Source: Lachnospiraceae bacterium (GTDB lineage: Bacteria > Bacillota > Clostridia > Lachnospirales > Lachnospiraceae). Taken from it: DNA of 64,000 nt. Below the pieces are notes generated by a model. That model did no database searches. It was given only the letters and a program-made list of their open reading frames with translations, and had not been told where the DNA came from. Shown here piece after piece: positions 51,381 to 60,518 of this stretch. The DNA lies in the NCBI GenBank assembly GCA_024682555.1, contig JAIKZD010000114.1:1-64000 (forward strand), given 5' to 3'. Position 1 is the first letter of the stretch; each line of letters starts with the position of its first letter. The translations under genes were made by a program, and so were the position numbers.

Positions 51381-52649
51381 GCTTTCCATGGAGATCACAC
51401 AGGAAAGGCTTCCCCTGTTTCCTTTTGTGCCCCTGTGTGAAAAGTATCTGCCCGGATCGCACATGGTGCATCCGCCGACTGTTTCTATATTCAGGGGATC
51501 AAGTCCGCACATGATCAGCCTGTGTTTAACTACACCCCTTAGATCCAGCATGTATTTATCGTCATTTAAGGCCTCCGATACCTCATCGGGGGCTTTTTTC
51601 CTGACCCTTGAATAATAGCCATCCGCAGCATCTCCGATAAGGTCATAAACGGCATCTATGACCTCTTCTCCCACCTCAAAACAGCATTTGTCTATGGCGG
51701 GTCCGATGGCAGCATGGATGTCCTTCGGATCGCTTCCGAGGGATATGAAGGCATCTATGGCATTTTTCTCTATATCGGAAACGGTACCTCTCCAGCCGCA
51801 GTGTACGGCTCCGATAACGCCCGCTTTTTTATCCTCTAACAGTAAGGGCACACAGTCCGCGATAAAGATGGCCAGAGGCACATTTTTACAGGCGGTGACA
51901 TAACCGTCGCAGACATTCATCTCCCCTTCCCCGTAAGCGGGTCTTAAATCTGTTTCGTCTGCTATATGTATCTTGTTTTCGTGAACCTGTTTTCCGCAGA
52001 CAAAGGTATCCTGAGTTATCCCCGCAGATTCAAGAAACCTGCGCCAGTTCTCCGTAACCCTTTCTCTGATATCACCTCTGTTCATTCCCAGGTTTAAGGA
52101 GCTGTACATGCCCTCGCTCACACCGCCTTTTCTTGTGGAAAAACCGTGGGGGCAGCTTATCACCGATGACGTTAAGGTTTCGACCTCCTCTGTCAGATCT
52201 TCCGATCTTACGAGCCTGTCACCTGCGTATTCAAGCAGCATATCTATGCGGTCTCTGCCAGAAAGAAGGGGCTTTAGGAACAGTCTGTCACCTTCCCAGG
52301 TGGGAAGGCTCAGGATCTTATCGGCGCTTACCCATAAAAGATCCCCTTCGTCGCTTGTATTTTTCAGAGTCCCCGTATATTCCGTGGCGGAATACAGATA
52401 CATGTCCTCATCGTCCCATTTATCCGAAACGAACTTAATGACCCCGTGAAGATGATACTTCAAAAGCTTAAGGCCTGTCTCCTCAAACACCTCTCTGAGC
52501 AGGCATTCTTCCGCTGTTTCACCTTCCTCGAACTTTCCGCCCACACCGATCCATTTGCCTTCGTTTAAGTCATTTTCCTTTTTGTTCCGGTGTAACAGCA
52601 GATATTCGTTTTTATCGTTTTTTATATAACAGAGAGTGGTGCTTATCAT
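51375..52649 (-). CDS. NUDIX hydrolase fused to PgeF/YlmD laccase-fold domain
   Basis: 424 residues in two domains. Residues 1-150: MutT-like Nudix domain with box GGKFEEGETAEECLLREVFEETG, close to 8-oxo-dGTP-type hydrolases. Residues about 160-424: multicopper polyphenol oxidase (PgeF/YlmD/YfiH) domain with the His/Cys metal ligands in GKQVHENKIH, ADCVPLLL, AVHCGWRG and the C-terminal GGCTMCDPGRYFSHR. PgeF relatives edit peptidoglycan precursors or act as purine nucleoside phosphorylases. It overlaps the GH13 gene by four bases, ending that operon. The fusion seems real: one continuous frame, with no start of its own at the second domain. Confidence 0.9.
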   Translation of the reverse strand: MISTTLCYIKNDKNEYLLLHRNKKENDLNEGKWIGVGGKFEEGETAEECLLREVFEETGLKLLKYHLHGVIKFVSDKWDDEDMYLYSATEYTGTLKNTSDEGDLLWVSADKILSLPTWEGDRLFLKPLLSGRDRIDMLLEYAGDRLVRSEDLTEEVETLTSSVISCPHGFSTRKGGVSEGMYSSLNLGMNRGDIRERVTENWRRFLESAGITQDTFVCGKQVHENKIHIADETDLRPAYGEGEMNVCDGYVTACKNVPLAIFIADCVPLLLEDKKAGVIGAVHCGWRGTVSDIEKNAIDAFISLGSDPKDIHAAIGPAIDKCCFEVGEEVIDAVYDLIGDAADGYYSRVRKKAPDEVSEALNDDKYMLDLRGVVKHRLIMCGLDPLNIETVGGCTMCDPGRYFSHRGTKGNRGSLSCVISMESL

Positions 52650-54214
52650 TTATCCGCCTCATGCTTTACAAAACATGCGGATCCGCCCTTTACGATACAT
52701 TTTCCGTCCTTAAGGGATGCGCCCTTTCCCACGGAATAAATGAGCTTTCCCTTCATTTTGAGCTTGCATTCCTCTCCCGAGGGATTGATGATCACGGATA
52801 TCCTCTCATTTTTCGTAAATCTGTCATACTGCATGTAATGCCCGGCATTTATGAACTCGATCTCTGCGGTGTTTAAGAGGGCCTCATGCTCCATCCTTAT
52901 CTTTATGAGCTTCTTTATCTCATTTAGCAGGGAATCCGGGTCTTTCTCTGCATCTTCCACGGTGGGTCTCTTTTTGGAATCATCCACGGGAAGGTAGAGC
53001 TTTTCCGGATCGGCCTCGGAAAAACCGGCGTTTTTGCCGTTATTCCACTGCATCGGAGTCCTGGATCCGGTCCTTTCATAACCGCCTTCCTTGGATATAA
53101 GACCCTCCCTGTACTTCATACCTATCTCATCCCCATAATAGATAAAGGGAGCTCCGGGCATGGAGAGAAGGAAGGCAAAGGCAAGTTTGGCCTCGTTCCC
53201 CCTGATGGTCTTTGAAAGCCTTATCATATCGTGGTTTCCGGAGGGTATGCATATGAGGCCTTCCCTGTTGGTTTTCTCATAGTTTTCCACATATTTTTTA
53301 ACGAACTTCTTGCAGGTACCCTTGCCTTTTCCGGAAAAATAGGGTTTTTTGCATCTGAAGAGGTCGTTGTAATGCGAGGGTCCGAAATGCAGCAGAAAAT
53401 CCATGTGGAATCCGCCCTTAATGGATTTTTCGGGTTCTCCCCACTCCGAGATCATGGCGGCATCGGGGTATTCTTTTCTCAGGAATTCCCTGACCTTCTG
53501 CCAGAGAGCTATGGTTCCGAGAGATTCCCTGTCATATTTTACAAGAGAACCGGCCATATCCACCCGGAAACCGTCACAGCCCATGTCAAGCCAGAACTTC
53601 ATGATATTCATCATTTCCTTAAGCGTAGCCTTCGGGCCTTCCGCGTCCACAGGCTGCTGCCATTTCTTTTCGGGCTTGTAGAATCCGTAATTAAGGGCAG
53701 GCTGGTGTGAAAAGAAATTGACCGCAACGGCACCCTGCCTGTCACAGATACCTGTCAGGGAACCCATGTTTTTCGGGGTTTCCCATACACTGTCCGACCA
53801 GATGTATCTGTCGGAATACTCGTTTTTTTCGGGTTTCATGGACTCGGTGAACCATTTATGATTGACCGAAGTATGTCCCGGCACCAGATCCAAAAGCACA
53901 TGCATTCCTCTTAAGTGGGCTTCCTTAAAGAGTTTCTTCAGATCATCATTGGTTCCGTATCTGTCGGCAACCTTGTAATAATCGGAGATATCATACCCGG
54001 CATCAAAAAAAGGAGATTCAAAACAGGGATTCAGCCAGATGGCATTGCATCCCAGATCCTTTACGTAATCAAGCTTTTCGATCACTCCCGGGATATCCCC
54101 TATCCCATCCCCGTTGCTGTCCTTGAAGGACTGGGGATAAATCTCATAAAATACCGCCTTTTTAAGCCATTTCGGCATGTCCGAAGAATTGTTCTTATAA
54201 TCTGTTTTTGCCAT
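52646..54214 (-). CDS. GH13 alpha-glucosidase / oligo-1,6-glucosidase-like
   Basis: 522-residue cytosolic GH13 enzyme of the alpha-glucosidase/trehalose synthase group. The N-terminus KKAVFYEIYPQSFKDSNGDGIGDIPGV is typical of these. Catalytic residues: Asp219 (DGFRVDM), Glu257 (MISEWGEP) and Asp329 (SGNHDMIR). A C-terminal beta domain starts near 440. No signal peptide. The start at 54214 (MAKTDYKNN) has GGGAAGGTG just before; the GTG nine bases earlier lies in the ribosome site. It belongs to the CUT1 transport operon and so probably hydrolyses the imported alpha-glucoside. Exact linkage preference not clear. Confidence 0.88.
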   Translation of the reverse strand: MAKTDYKNNSSDMPKWLKKAVFYEIYPQSFKDSNGDGIGDIPGVIEKLDYVKDLGCNAIWLNPCFESPFFDAGYDISDYYKVADRYGTNDDLKKLFKEAHLRGMHVLLDLVPGHTSVNHKWFTESMKPEKNEYSDRYIWSDSVWETPKNMGSLTGICDRQGAVAVNFFSHQPALNYGFYKPEKKWQQPVDAEGPKATLKEMMNIMKFWLDMGCDGFRVDMAGSLVKYDRESLGTIALWQKVREFLRKEYPDAAMISEWGEPEKSIKGGFHMDFLLHFGPSHYNDLFRCKKPYFSGKGKGTCKKFVKKYVENYEKTNREGLICIPSGNHDMIRLSKTIRGNEAKLAFAFLLSMPGAPFIYYGDEIGMKYREGLISKEGGYERTGSRTPMQWNNGKNAGFSEADPEKLYLPVDDSKKRPTVEDAEKDPDSLLNEIKKLIKIRMEHEALLNTAEIEFINAGHYMQYDRFTKNERISVIINPSGEECKLKMKGKLIYSVGKGASLKDGKCIVKGGSACFVKHEADK

Positions 54215-54311
54215 ATCCGTCACCTTCCCCGATCTTTTGATAAGTATACCAAAACCTTATCCTCATTTTATTTTTCCCGGGTGAAGATGTCAATCGGATG
54301 ACCGCAAGGGT

Positions 54312-54767
54312 CTAATAGTGTTCCTTAATCTCCAAAAGGGCACCGAGATCCGAAGCGGTATCAAAGTATTCATAGGCCTCATAACCCTTTTCCTGCTTGA
54401 ATACGGATCCGTACCCCGCCTGTTTCATGACCTCCTCGTCTTTTTCAAGAGGGCCGTCGGAAAGCAGGCAGAAGGAATAAACCGAGGTTCCGTGTTCCTT
54501 AAGCCAGGTCGCCCAGGGGTCATTACCGCCCAGGGGCTCGATTATCTCAAACCAGAAATTATCACTGTAAACACTCTCCACCTTCATGGGAGTATCCGTT
54601 ATATTCTCACCCTTATATACGGTATAGGGTTCTCTTATGTTATTGTGCGTCTCTTCGGAAGCGGGAGCCTTCCCCGTTCCCAGAAGATCTTTAAAGCCCT
54701 TTGCCGTTTTTTCCAGATTATCCGTCACGATGATCACTTTTATTATTTTTGTTGACGAAAGTGCCAT
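54312..54767 (-). CDS. VOC-family protein (glyoxalase fold), second copy in operon
   Basis: 151 residues with the paired beta-alpha-beta-beta-beta fold expected for vicinal oxygen chelate enzymes. Strand one SSTKIIKVIIVTDNLEKTAKGFKDLLGTG; end ALLEIKEHY carries the usual C-terminal Glu metal ligand. The start at 54767 follows AAGGAG; the longer frame adds 17 unlike residues. It lies between the permease pair and the GH13 gene. It resembles the VOC gene at 58913 in size but is diverged. Substrate unknown; isomerases, dioxygenases and lyases all use this fold. Confidence 0.75.
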   Translation of the reverse strand: MALSSTKIIKVIIVTDNLEKTAKGFKDLLGTGKAPASEETHNNIREPYTVYKGENITDTPMKVESVYSDNFWFEIIEPLGGNDPWATWLKEHGTSVYSFCLLSDGPLEKDEEVMKQAGYGSVFKQEKGYEAYEYFDTASDLGALLEIKEHY

Positions 54768-54844
54768 GTCATGTTTCTCCTTCTTTATTTTTTCGATACT
54801 TCTCCAATGCCGCTGCATTTCTGCCCTTTACAGGCAACAGACTC

Positions 54845-55633
54845 CTACTTAAGTGCCCCCGCACTCATTCCTCTTTCGAAGTTCTTCTGCATGCAGAGAT
54901 ATGCGATGATCTCGGGTATTGCCGTCATTACCGCGGCCGCTAATATCTTTGTCTGATCGTTTGTAAACTCGCCCTGGAAATACTGGGGCAGCAGGGTTAC
55001 GGTCTGCATTGACGGTTTCTGTAAAAACAGAAGCGGCAGCAGATATGAATTCCAGGAATTTATAAGTGTCAGCATCACCACGGCCGAGCCTATGGGCTTG
55101 GTAAGGGGCAGTATTATATGCCTGAAAGCCTGGGATGTTGTCGCCCCGTCTATCTTTGCGGCCTCCATGAGCTCATTGGGTATACCCGCATCGAAATTCC
55201 TGATGAGGAGGGTCGTAAAGGGAAGCTGCAGGGCTGCCAGGGGAAATATCACCGAAAAGAAGGTGCTGAACAGATGCATCTTCTGGAAGGTTACGAATAA
55301 GGGGGTTAAGAGTATTACCTCCGGCAGGGTCAGGGCAGTGAGTATCAGCCAGAAAAAAGCTTCCTTGCCGAGGATATTGAGCTTTGCGAAGGAAAAGCCC
55401 GCTGTCATGCTCAGAATATATACTATCGCTATAACTCCCGCCGAGATTATCAGCGAATTTCTGAAATAGGTGGGTACCACCCCCGTATTCCATACCGCCG
55501 CATAATTATATAATCCCCTGCCTCCGAGAGATCCCAAAAACATCTGTAACAGCGGAAGCAGATAGGGAACCGTCATTACAAACAGCAAAAGCTGCAGCAG
55601 TCTCATTTTTCTCTTTGATCTTATCTTTAACAT
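54845..55633 (-). CDS. CUT1 sugar ABC permease, MalG-like
   Basis: 262-residue membrane protein with about six hydrophobic segments. The coupling loop is ELMEAAKIDGATTSQAFRHIILPLTKP (about 155-181). It is the second permease of a carbohydrate importer, five bases after the MalF-like gene. No ATPase gene follows, so it must share a MalK/MsmK-type ATPase from elsewhere. Confidence 0.92.
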   Translation of the reverse strand: MLKIRSKRKMRLLQLLLFVMTVPYLLPLLQMFLGSLGGRGLYNYAAVWNTGVVPTYFRNSLIISAGVIAIVYILSMTAGFSFAKLNILGKEAFFWLILTALTLPEVILLTPLFVTFQKMHLFSTFFSVIFPLAALQLPFTTLLIRNFDAGIPNELMEAAKIDGATTSQAFRHIILPLTKPIGSAVVMLTLINSWNSYLLPLLFLQKPSMQTVTLLPQYFQGEFTNDQTKILAAAVMTAIPEIIAYLCMQKNFERGMSAGALK

Positions 55634-55637
55634 GCGC

Positions 55638-56504
55638 TCACTCTCCCTTGTTTGCCATATTTGTCAGAAAAGCACCTATCACAGCCATGATGAGCAGCAT
55701 CACCGACAGAGCCGCCGCATATCCGAGATGCGACTGTCTGATTCCCTGTCTGTAGATATAGGTTCCCAGAAATTCCGTGGCATGATCCGGTCCGCCGGTG
55801 GTTATCAGATAAGGTATGTCAAAGGTCTTAAGAGCACCTATGACGCCTAACATGGCAAGGGATACCGTAGTTCCCCTGCACCCCGGAAATATCATGGTCC
55901 ACAGTATCCTTAAGTTGCCCGCACCGTCAATCTGGGCAGCCTCCAGCATCTCCCTGTCTATCTGGCTCATTGCGGCATAATACAGGATGAAGCTCATTCC
56001 GGTAAATTCCCATACCACAATGACCATCAGCACATAGAGAGCCGTCTGGGGTTTGGACAGCCAGTCAACGGTTATGGGGATATGCACGAAATTGAAGAAC
56101 TTCTGCAGCATCCCCTGGGGCGAGAACATCAGCCTGAAAACAGGGGCCATTGTTGCCGGTGCGAGAATGGTCGGCATAAAGATGATACATTTATGGACCG
56201 TCGGAAGCTTGACATCCGAATGCAGTATGGCCGCAAATACAAAGCCGAGGAAATTCTGCACCACAAAGGTTATGGCAAAATATACCACTGTATTCCTGAT
56301 GGCCTTAAAAAAAACCGGATCCTTAAACATCTTTGTGTAATTGGAAAGTCCCACCTTCTCCATCATGGGACTGAGGCCGTCCCATTCCATTGTCGAAAGA
56401 TGAAAGGTAAAGAAAATCGAATAATAGATCATGATGACAAGGAATAGAAAAGCCGGAAGGATCCATATCAAACCGTTATTTCTGTTTTTTGTTTTACTGT
56501 TCAT
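55638..56504 (-). CDS. CUT1 sugar ABC permease, MalF-like
   Basis: 288-residue membrane protein with six predicted segments. Coupling loop REMLEAAQIDGAGNLRILWTMIFPG (about 186-210). The first permease of the importer. It follows the binding protein gene after a 190-base gap that contains two hairpins, which may lower its expression relative to the binding protein. Confidence 0.92.
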   Translation of the reverse strand: MNSKTKNRNNGLIWILPAFLFLVIMIYYSIFFTFHLSTMEWDGLSPMMEKVGLSNYTKMFKDPVFFKAIRNTVVYFAITFVVQNFLGFVFAAILHSDVKLPTVHKCIIFMPTILAPATMAPVFRLMFSPQGMLQKFFNFVHIPITVDWLSKPQTALYVLMVIVVWEFTGMSFILYYAAMSQIDREMLEAAQIDGAGNLRILWTMIFPGCRGTTVSLAMLGVIGALKTFDIPYLITTGGPDHATEFLGTYIYRQGIRQSHLGYAAALSVMLLIMAVIGAFLTNMANKGE

Positions 56505-56554
56505 ATCCGGTCTCCCGATATCTGAAATTCTTGATTTTTTGTTTCATTCCTGAA

Positions 56555-56673
56555 ATAAGGGCTCCTGTTTTCCGATCCCCTTACGGCAGCTTTCCGCCGC
56601 GGTCATGTAATGAATCACAGAAGCCCTTATCATGTACCCCCCGGAAATCCCGATCTTTCAGATCTTTGCCGGG
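56555..56673 (-). terminator. Hairpin region between binding protein and permease genes
   Basis: Two nested structures: an imperfect hairpin at 56640-56673 (CCCGG...CCGGG with inner GATC/GATC) and a long-range 9-bp pair (56555-56563 ATAAGGGCT with 56622-56630). No clear T tract, so partial termination or mRNA stabilisation is more likely than a full stop. Confidence 0.45.
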
Positions 56674-56694
56674 TTATCAATCATTTTTATTGTT

Positions 56695-58053
56695 TTATTC
56701 AACCTCTGCGAGACGGGCTGCACCATCTTCCGAAGAGAGAGTTCCTGAAGCAACGCCTGCAAGAACGTCCATCATAGCCTGGTTGAGATCTGCCGAGATG
56801 CCGCCGAAACGCGGGTTGTCCGGATTGTTCATGGCATTTGAAAGATAATCCTGAACAGCCTTGTTCTGCTTCTCGGGATTCGTAAGAACAACCTTATCCC
56901 AGTTGGGGCTTACGGACTTAAGTACCGGCACGAGATTGAGAGAATCGGCTATCATCTGCTGGCCTTCCTCGGATGCTCCGAGCCAGAGTGCGAATTCCGT
57001 TGCGGCATCTATATCGGATGCGTTCTGGGAAACTGCGGTTGCATAATCGATATCACAGAATACATAACCTGTGTTGCCTGTTCCCGCTATATCAGGGAAG
57101 TTGATGGGAACCATTGCAAAGGGCTCATCCGTTGAGGAGGCTGCTTCCATATTGGCTCTCATGGTGTCGGGCAGACAGTTCATCGTATACCATGAACCCA
57201 TCATTACCATTGCTGCCTGACCTGATAAGAACATGTTGTTCGCCTCGGGATACTGCTGGATTCCGAGAGCACCGTCCTGCATGATGCCTTCGTCAAAGAG
57301 CTTTTTCCAGAGATCGAGAGCCTGTACGAAAACGGGATCCGTCCACTCTGCTTCGCCTCTTGTAGCCTTTGTAAAGAGACCGGGCTCGATATTATCGCAG
57401 ATGGCATGATATGTATCCATATTGAAGGCACCCTGTCCCGCACCCTGTACAAAACCGATGATGCCGTTTTCCTTAAAGGTATCGCAGGCCTGTTTCCACT
57501 CATCAAAGTTTGTGGGAACCTTCACATTGTATTCGTCAAAAAGATCCTGGTTGATCCAGAGATTTCCTGCATAAACCGTACCTACACCGAGAGCTTTTAA
57601 TTCACCGTTAACGGTCATGCTTGCGATGGATGCCTCGTTGAGCTTGTCAAGGTAGTCATCCCCGAGATATCCCTTAAGGGCCTCGTCCATGCTGACTGCC
57701 TGTCCGCCGAATATGCCTACGCCGCCGTTAGCGCTTCCCGCAGATACCTCGAAGATATCAACGCCTTCGCCGTTTGCAAGAGCAGGCTTGATGGCTGCAT
57801 CATAATCATCAACTGTGGTCTGCTTCCAGACGATCTTTGTATCCGGATATGTCTTGTTAAATTCCTCTATATACTGCTCATTAAGAGGTGATCCGGGAGT
57901 CCATCCCCACCATACAAGCTCCGGGGAACCCGAATCCGAAGAAGCTGTCTGACCCGAAGGCTCCGCACTCTGTGCTGCGGGTGCGCCGCAGGCCGTAAGC
58001 AACATTGATGTCATAAGTGTTAACGTCAGTAATAATGAAATACGTCTTCTCAT
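56695..58053 (-). CDS. CUT1 sugar-binding lipoprotein
   Basis: 452-residue extracellular binding protein. Lipobox LLTACG at about 18-22, a short linker, then ELVWWGWTPGSPLNEQYIEEFNKTYPDTKIVWKQT, a typical family 1 solute-binding N-lobe. Contains PINFPDIAGTGNTG and WLGASEEGQQM. The many Trp residues fit sugar stacking. It follows the TIM-barrel isomerase by 35 bases. The operon's GH13 enzyme suggests an alpha-glucoside ligand. Confidence 0.92.
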   Translation of the reverse strand: MRRRISLLLTLTLMTSMLLTACGAPAAQSAEPSGQTASSDSGSPELVWWGWTPGSPLNEQYIEEFNKTYPDTKIVWKQTTVDDYDAAIKPALANGEGVDIFEVSAGSANGGVGIFGGQAVSMDEALKGYLGDDYLDKLNEASIASMTVNGELKALGVGTVYAGNLWINQDLFDEYNVKVPTNFDEWKQACDTFKENGIIGFVQGAGQGAFNMDTYHAICDNIEPGLFTKATRGEAEWTDPVFVQALDLWKKLFDEGIMQDGALGIQQYPEANNMFLSGQAAMVMMGSWYTMNCLPDTMRANMEAASSTDEPFAMVPINFPDIAGTGNTGYVFCDIDYATAVSQNASDIDAATEFALWLGASEEGQQMIADSLNLVPVLKSVSPNWDKVVLTNPEKQNKAVQDYLSNAMNNPDNPRFGGISADLNQAMMDVLAGVASGTLSSEDGAARLAEVE

Positions 58054-58088
58054 TTTTCAATCCTTTCTCATTTTAAATCCTGATCCTT

Positions 58089-58916
58089 TTACAGATCCTT
58101 ACATAACCCCTGAACATATCCGACACTTTCAAGGTATTCCTCATCCGTGTTCAGATGTTCTATTATAAATGTCATATCCGCATTATATGAAAGCGCTGTT
58201 TTTATGTAATGAAGGATGTTCACTTCACCGCCGCCGGGATAAGTCTCCCTTAAATGAAGGGTATAGCCGGTTTCAAGCTTTACGTCCTTCAGATGACAGC
58301 TCTTTATAAGAGGTCCGAGTTTTTCAAAGCATTCATCGATAAATGCCTCATTTTCGAAATATCTCCGGGGAGATGTCATCCAGTTGAAGATATCCATATG
58401 CACGGCAAATCTGTCTCTTTCAACGGCATCCAGAAGTCTGAGATAATCATCCGGTCCGTCGGGGATCATCCAGGGCATGGGCTCTATGGTGAAATAAGTG
58501 TTTTTGGGGCTGACACTGTCAATGATCTCCCTTATGGTCTTTACACCCGTCTTAAAGGTCTCATCGCTGTAGTTTTCCTTATATGCCCCGTCCCATATCT
58601 TTCCTCTGCTGCCGAGAATGTTCACGCAGCATCCGGCGCCGATCTCATCCGCAAGCTCCAGCTGCCCGATGGCATACTTCACCGCTTCCTTTCTCTCATC
58701 TTCATCGAGAGCCAGGGTGTTTTTCCAGATCCCGACTTCCGCAATGGTCAGTCCCTTTTCTGCCGCCGCTTTGACATATTTTTCCGTAAGTGCCCTGTCA
58801 TCATTACAGGTCCTGTGAAAATTGATGGCGGAAAGTCCCAGATCCCTGTGCTTTTCCGCCCAGTCCTCCGGGCCGTTATGTGACAGCGGTGATGATGTTC
58901 CAAGCTTCATACTCAT
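58089..58916 (-). CDS. Sugar isomerase/epimerase-like TIM barrel (AP endonuclease 2 fold)
   Basis: 275 residues of the xylose isomerase-like TIM-barrel family. Motif-like segments: CVNILGSRG, YFTIEPMPWMIPD (a Glu metal ligand), AVHMDIFNWMTSP (His and Asp ligands), CHLKDVK (His ligand) and TFIIEHLN (Glu ligand). These fit a divalent metal site used for ketose epimerisation or inosose dehydration. It overlaps the VOC gene before it by four bases (ATGA), so the two probably work in one step or sequential steps. Exact substrate not identifiable. Confidence 0.85.
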   Translation of the reverse strand: MSMKLGTSSPLSHNGPEDWAEKHRDLGLSAINFHRTCNDDRALTEKYVKAAAEKGLTIAEVGIWKNTLALDEDERKEAVKYAIGQLELADEIGAGCCVNILGSRGKIWDGAYKENYSDETFKTGVKTIREIIDSVSPKNTYFTIEPMPWMIPDGPDDYLRLLDAVERDRFAVHMDIFNWMTSPRRYFENEAFIDECFEKLGPLIKSCHLKDVKLETGYTLHLRETYPGGGEVNILHYIKTALSYNADMTFIIEHLNTDEEYLESVGYVQGLCKDL

Positions 58917-59377
58917 TTACCGTAGCTTTCCAAAAGTTCAACGATGCATTTAAGCTCAGGCGCCTCGAGATAGTTGTACTCTCCGCTTCCGTCGCCGTAA
59001 GTTCCGTGCTGTACCAGTTTTAATCCTGCCGCCTCGGCGCTTTTTACCTTTTCTGCGGAATCCTTTACCTGAAATGCCACATGATGGATGCCCTCACCCT
59101 TTTCTTCAAGAAAACTCCTCCATGTGGAGGGCTTTTCATTGGGCTGTATCAGTTCAAGCTGCAGTCCCGGACCCACATCAAAGAAAGCCATGTAACAGTA
59201 TGCTTCCGGTGCGGGTTCTCCTTTGTAGACCGTCTGTGTGGTCTCATAATCCCCTATGGGCTGTGTTTCGGGAACCTCCATGCCCAAAAACTCTGCCCAT
59301 GCTCTTTTCGTGGTTTCCACATCCTTAACTATGAAACCCACCTGGGCTAACAGGTTTGTGCCCACTACTCCTGCCAT
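58913..59377 (-). CDS. VOC-family protein (glyoxalase fold), first gene of operon
   Basis: 154 residues. Two betaalphabetabetabeta modules, with TNLLAQVGFIVKDVETTKRAWAEFLG, then GEGIHHVAFQVKDSAEKV (an internal His and the HHVAF motif of methylmalonyl-CoA epimerase and dioxygenase relatives), and a C-terminal Glu in CIVELLES. The start at 59377 has AGGAGGAG before it; the open frame runs 105 bases further but without family resemblance. First gene of the CUT1 operon and coupled to the TIM-barrel gene. Substrate unknown. Confidence 0.8.
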   Translation of the reverse strand: MAGVVGTNLLAQVGFIVKDVETTKRAWAEFLGMEVPETQPIGDYETTQTVYKGEPAPEAYCYMAFFDVGPGLQLELIQPNEKPSTWRSFLEEKGEGIHHVAFQVKDSAEKVKSAEAAGLKLVQHGTYGDGSGEYNYLEAPELKCIVELLESYGK

Positions 59378-59487
59378 TTTTCTCCTCCTTATCCCTTTAA
59401 TTTTCTCATTTCTGAACCGGTTTTCGAAAAAAGAAAGTAAATTTCTGTGCCTTATCTCCTTTATGAGACAATAATAGGCCATCAGTC

Positions 59488-59516
59488 AAAATAAATATAC
59501 GAATATACTATGTTAA
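59488..59516 (-). promoter_or_regulatory. Possible promoter of the CUT1 operon
   Basis: Minus strand: TTAACA (59511-59516), 17-base spacer, TATTTT (59488-59493). The spacer contains the direct repeat AATATACG/AATATACT (plus strand 59494-59508), which could bind the divergent AraC regulator. Weak -10. Confidence 0.4.
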
Positions 59517-59599
59517 AACTGCTCATATTTTGCTTTTATTTTCCCGATTTTTATGCAATATGTTCAAAAACTGTGCAGATATTCCGAAAAAAAGCTCCA

Positions 59600-59628
59600 T
59601 TGAATAATACGGTGTATGATGATATTCT
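59600..59628 (+). promoter_or_regulatory. Possible promoter of the AraC gene
   Basis: TTGAAT (59600-59605), 17-base spacer, TATTCT (59623-59628). Its start would lie near 59635, which supports the ATG at 59655 over one at 59616. Confidence 0.4.
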
Positions 59629-59654
59629 TTAGAAAACACGCAGAGGGAGAAAAG

Positions 59655-60518
59655 ATGCTTTTAGACAGCCATTTTGAAGACCTGGATTTTTCAACGGGAC
59701 GGGTCATAAATACATCCATGATGATCGCCGAGGGTTACAGGGGACTCGCCCACTGGCACCCTTTTACCGAGATCCTCTTAAGTCTTAAGGAAGGCAACGA
59801 GGTGGAGCTTAATTTCAGAAAATATGAAATGCATCCCAATGATATCATCATTTCCTACCCCGGAGACCTTCACAGCGTTAACTATGTCTCCCCCGACTCA
59901 TTTATGATCGTTCAGTTTCCCATGGAACTTATAACCGTGGTTCATGATCTTAACGGCATCAAGCCTTTCCTGTCAAAGGCGTCTTTCTGCAGATATGATA
60001 TAAATGATACAAATATCGAAAAAATGGTCCTTCTGATCAAGGAGATCGTAAACAAAAAGCCTTCCGACGTGATCTTTGAGGAGGCCTATAATTATTCCCT
60101 GCTGCTTCGTTTCTTTTCTCTTTACGGTGAAAAATGTCTCAAAGAGCTTAAGGACGGATCCGAAGGTGACGATGATGCGGGCTACAGATCCTCAAAACTC
60201 ATGGCCGAGGCCTGTCTTTACATATCCCAGAACTGCAGGTCCGAAATAACCCTCAATGACATAGCAAAAAAGATAGGAGTGAGCAAATCCTATTTCTCCC
60301 ATCTTTTCAAAAACTATACAAACATGACTTTTGTGGATTATCTGACGAAAGAAAGGATAAGACTTGCCGAATCCATGTTTACGGATCCGGCAAAAAAACT
60401 CATAGATATCGCATTTGAATGCGGCTTTTCAAGTATCTCATCCTTTAACAGAAGCTTTAAGAAGATAAAGGGCATCGCACCCAGAGAATTCAGAAAGGCC
60501 ATGAGGAGTCAGCCCTGA
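59655..60518 (+). CDS. AraC-family regulator with cupin sensor
   Basis: 287 residues. N-terminal cupin-like ligand domain (about 1-130: HWHPFTEILLSLKEG, HPNDIIISYPGDLHSV) and C-terminal AraC double helix-turn-helix (about 190-285: ITLNDIAKKIGVSKSYFSHLFKNYTNM, SISSFNRSFKKIKGIAPREFRKAM). The start at 59655 (MLLDSHFED) has GAGGGAG before it. It faces the CUT1 operon across 277 bases, the usual place for its activator. The sensed molecule is probably the imported sugar. Confidence 0.92.
   Translation: MLLDSHFEDLDFSTGRVINTSMMIAEGYRGLAHWHPFTEILLSLKEGNEVELNFRKYEMHPNDIIISYPGDLHSVNYVSPDSFMIVQFPMELITVVHDLNGIKPFLSKASFCRYDINDTNIEKMVLLIKEIVNKKPSDVIFEEAYNYSLLLRFFSLYGEKCLKELKDGSEGDDDAGYRSSKLMAEACLYISQNCRSEITLNDIAKKIGVSKSYFSHLFKNYTNMTFVDYLTKERIRLAESMFTDPAKKLIDIAFECGFSSISSFNRSFKKIKGIAPREFRKAMRSQP

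Noticed and set aside
58254-58883. 209-residue plus-strand frame antisense to the TIM-barrel gene
   Set aside because: Lies wholly within a strongly supported gene and has no ribosome site.
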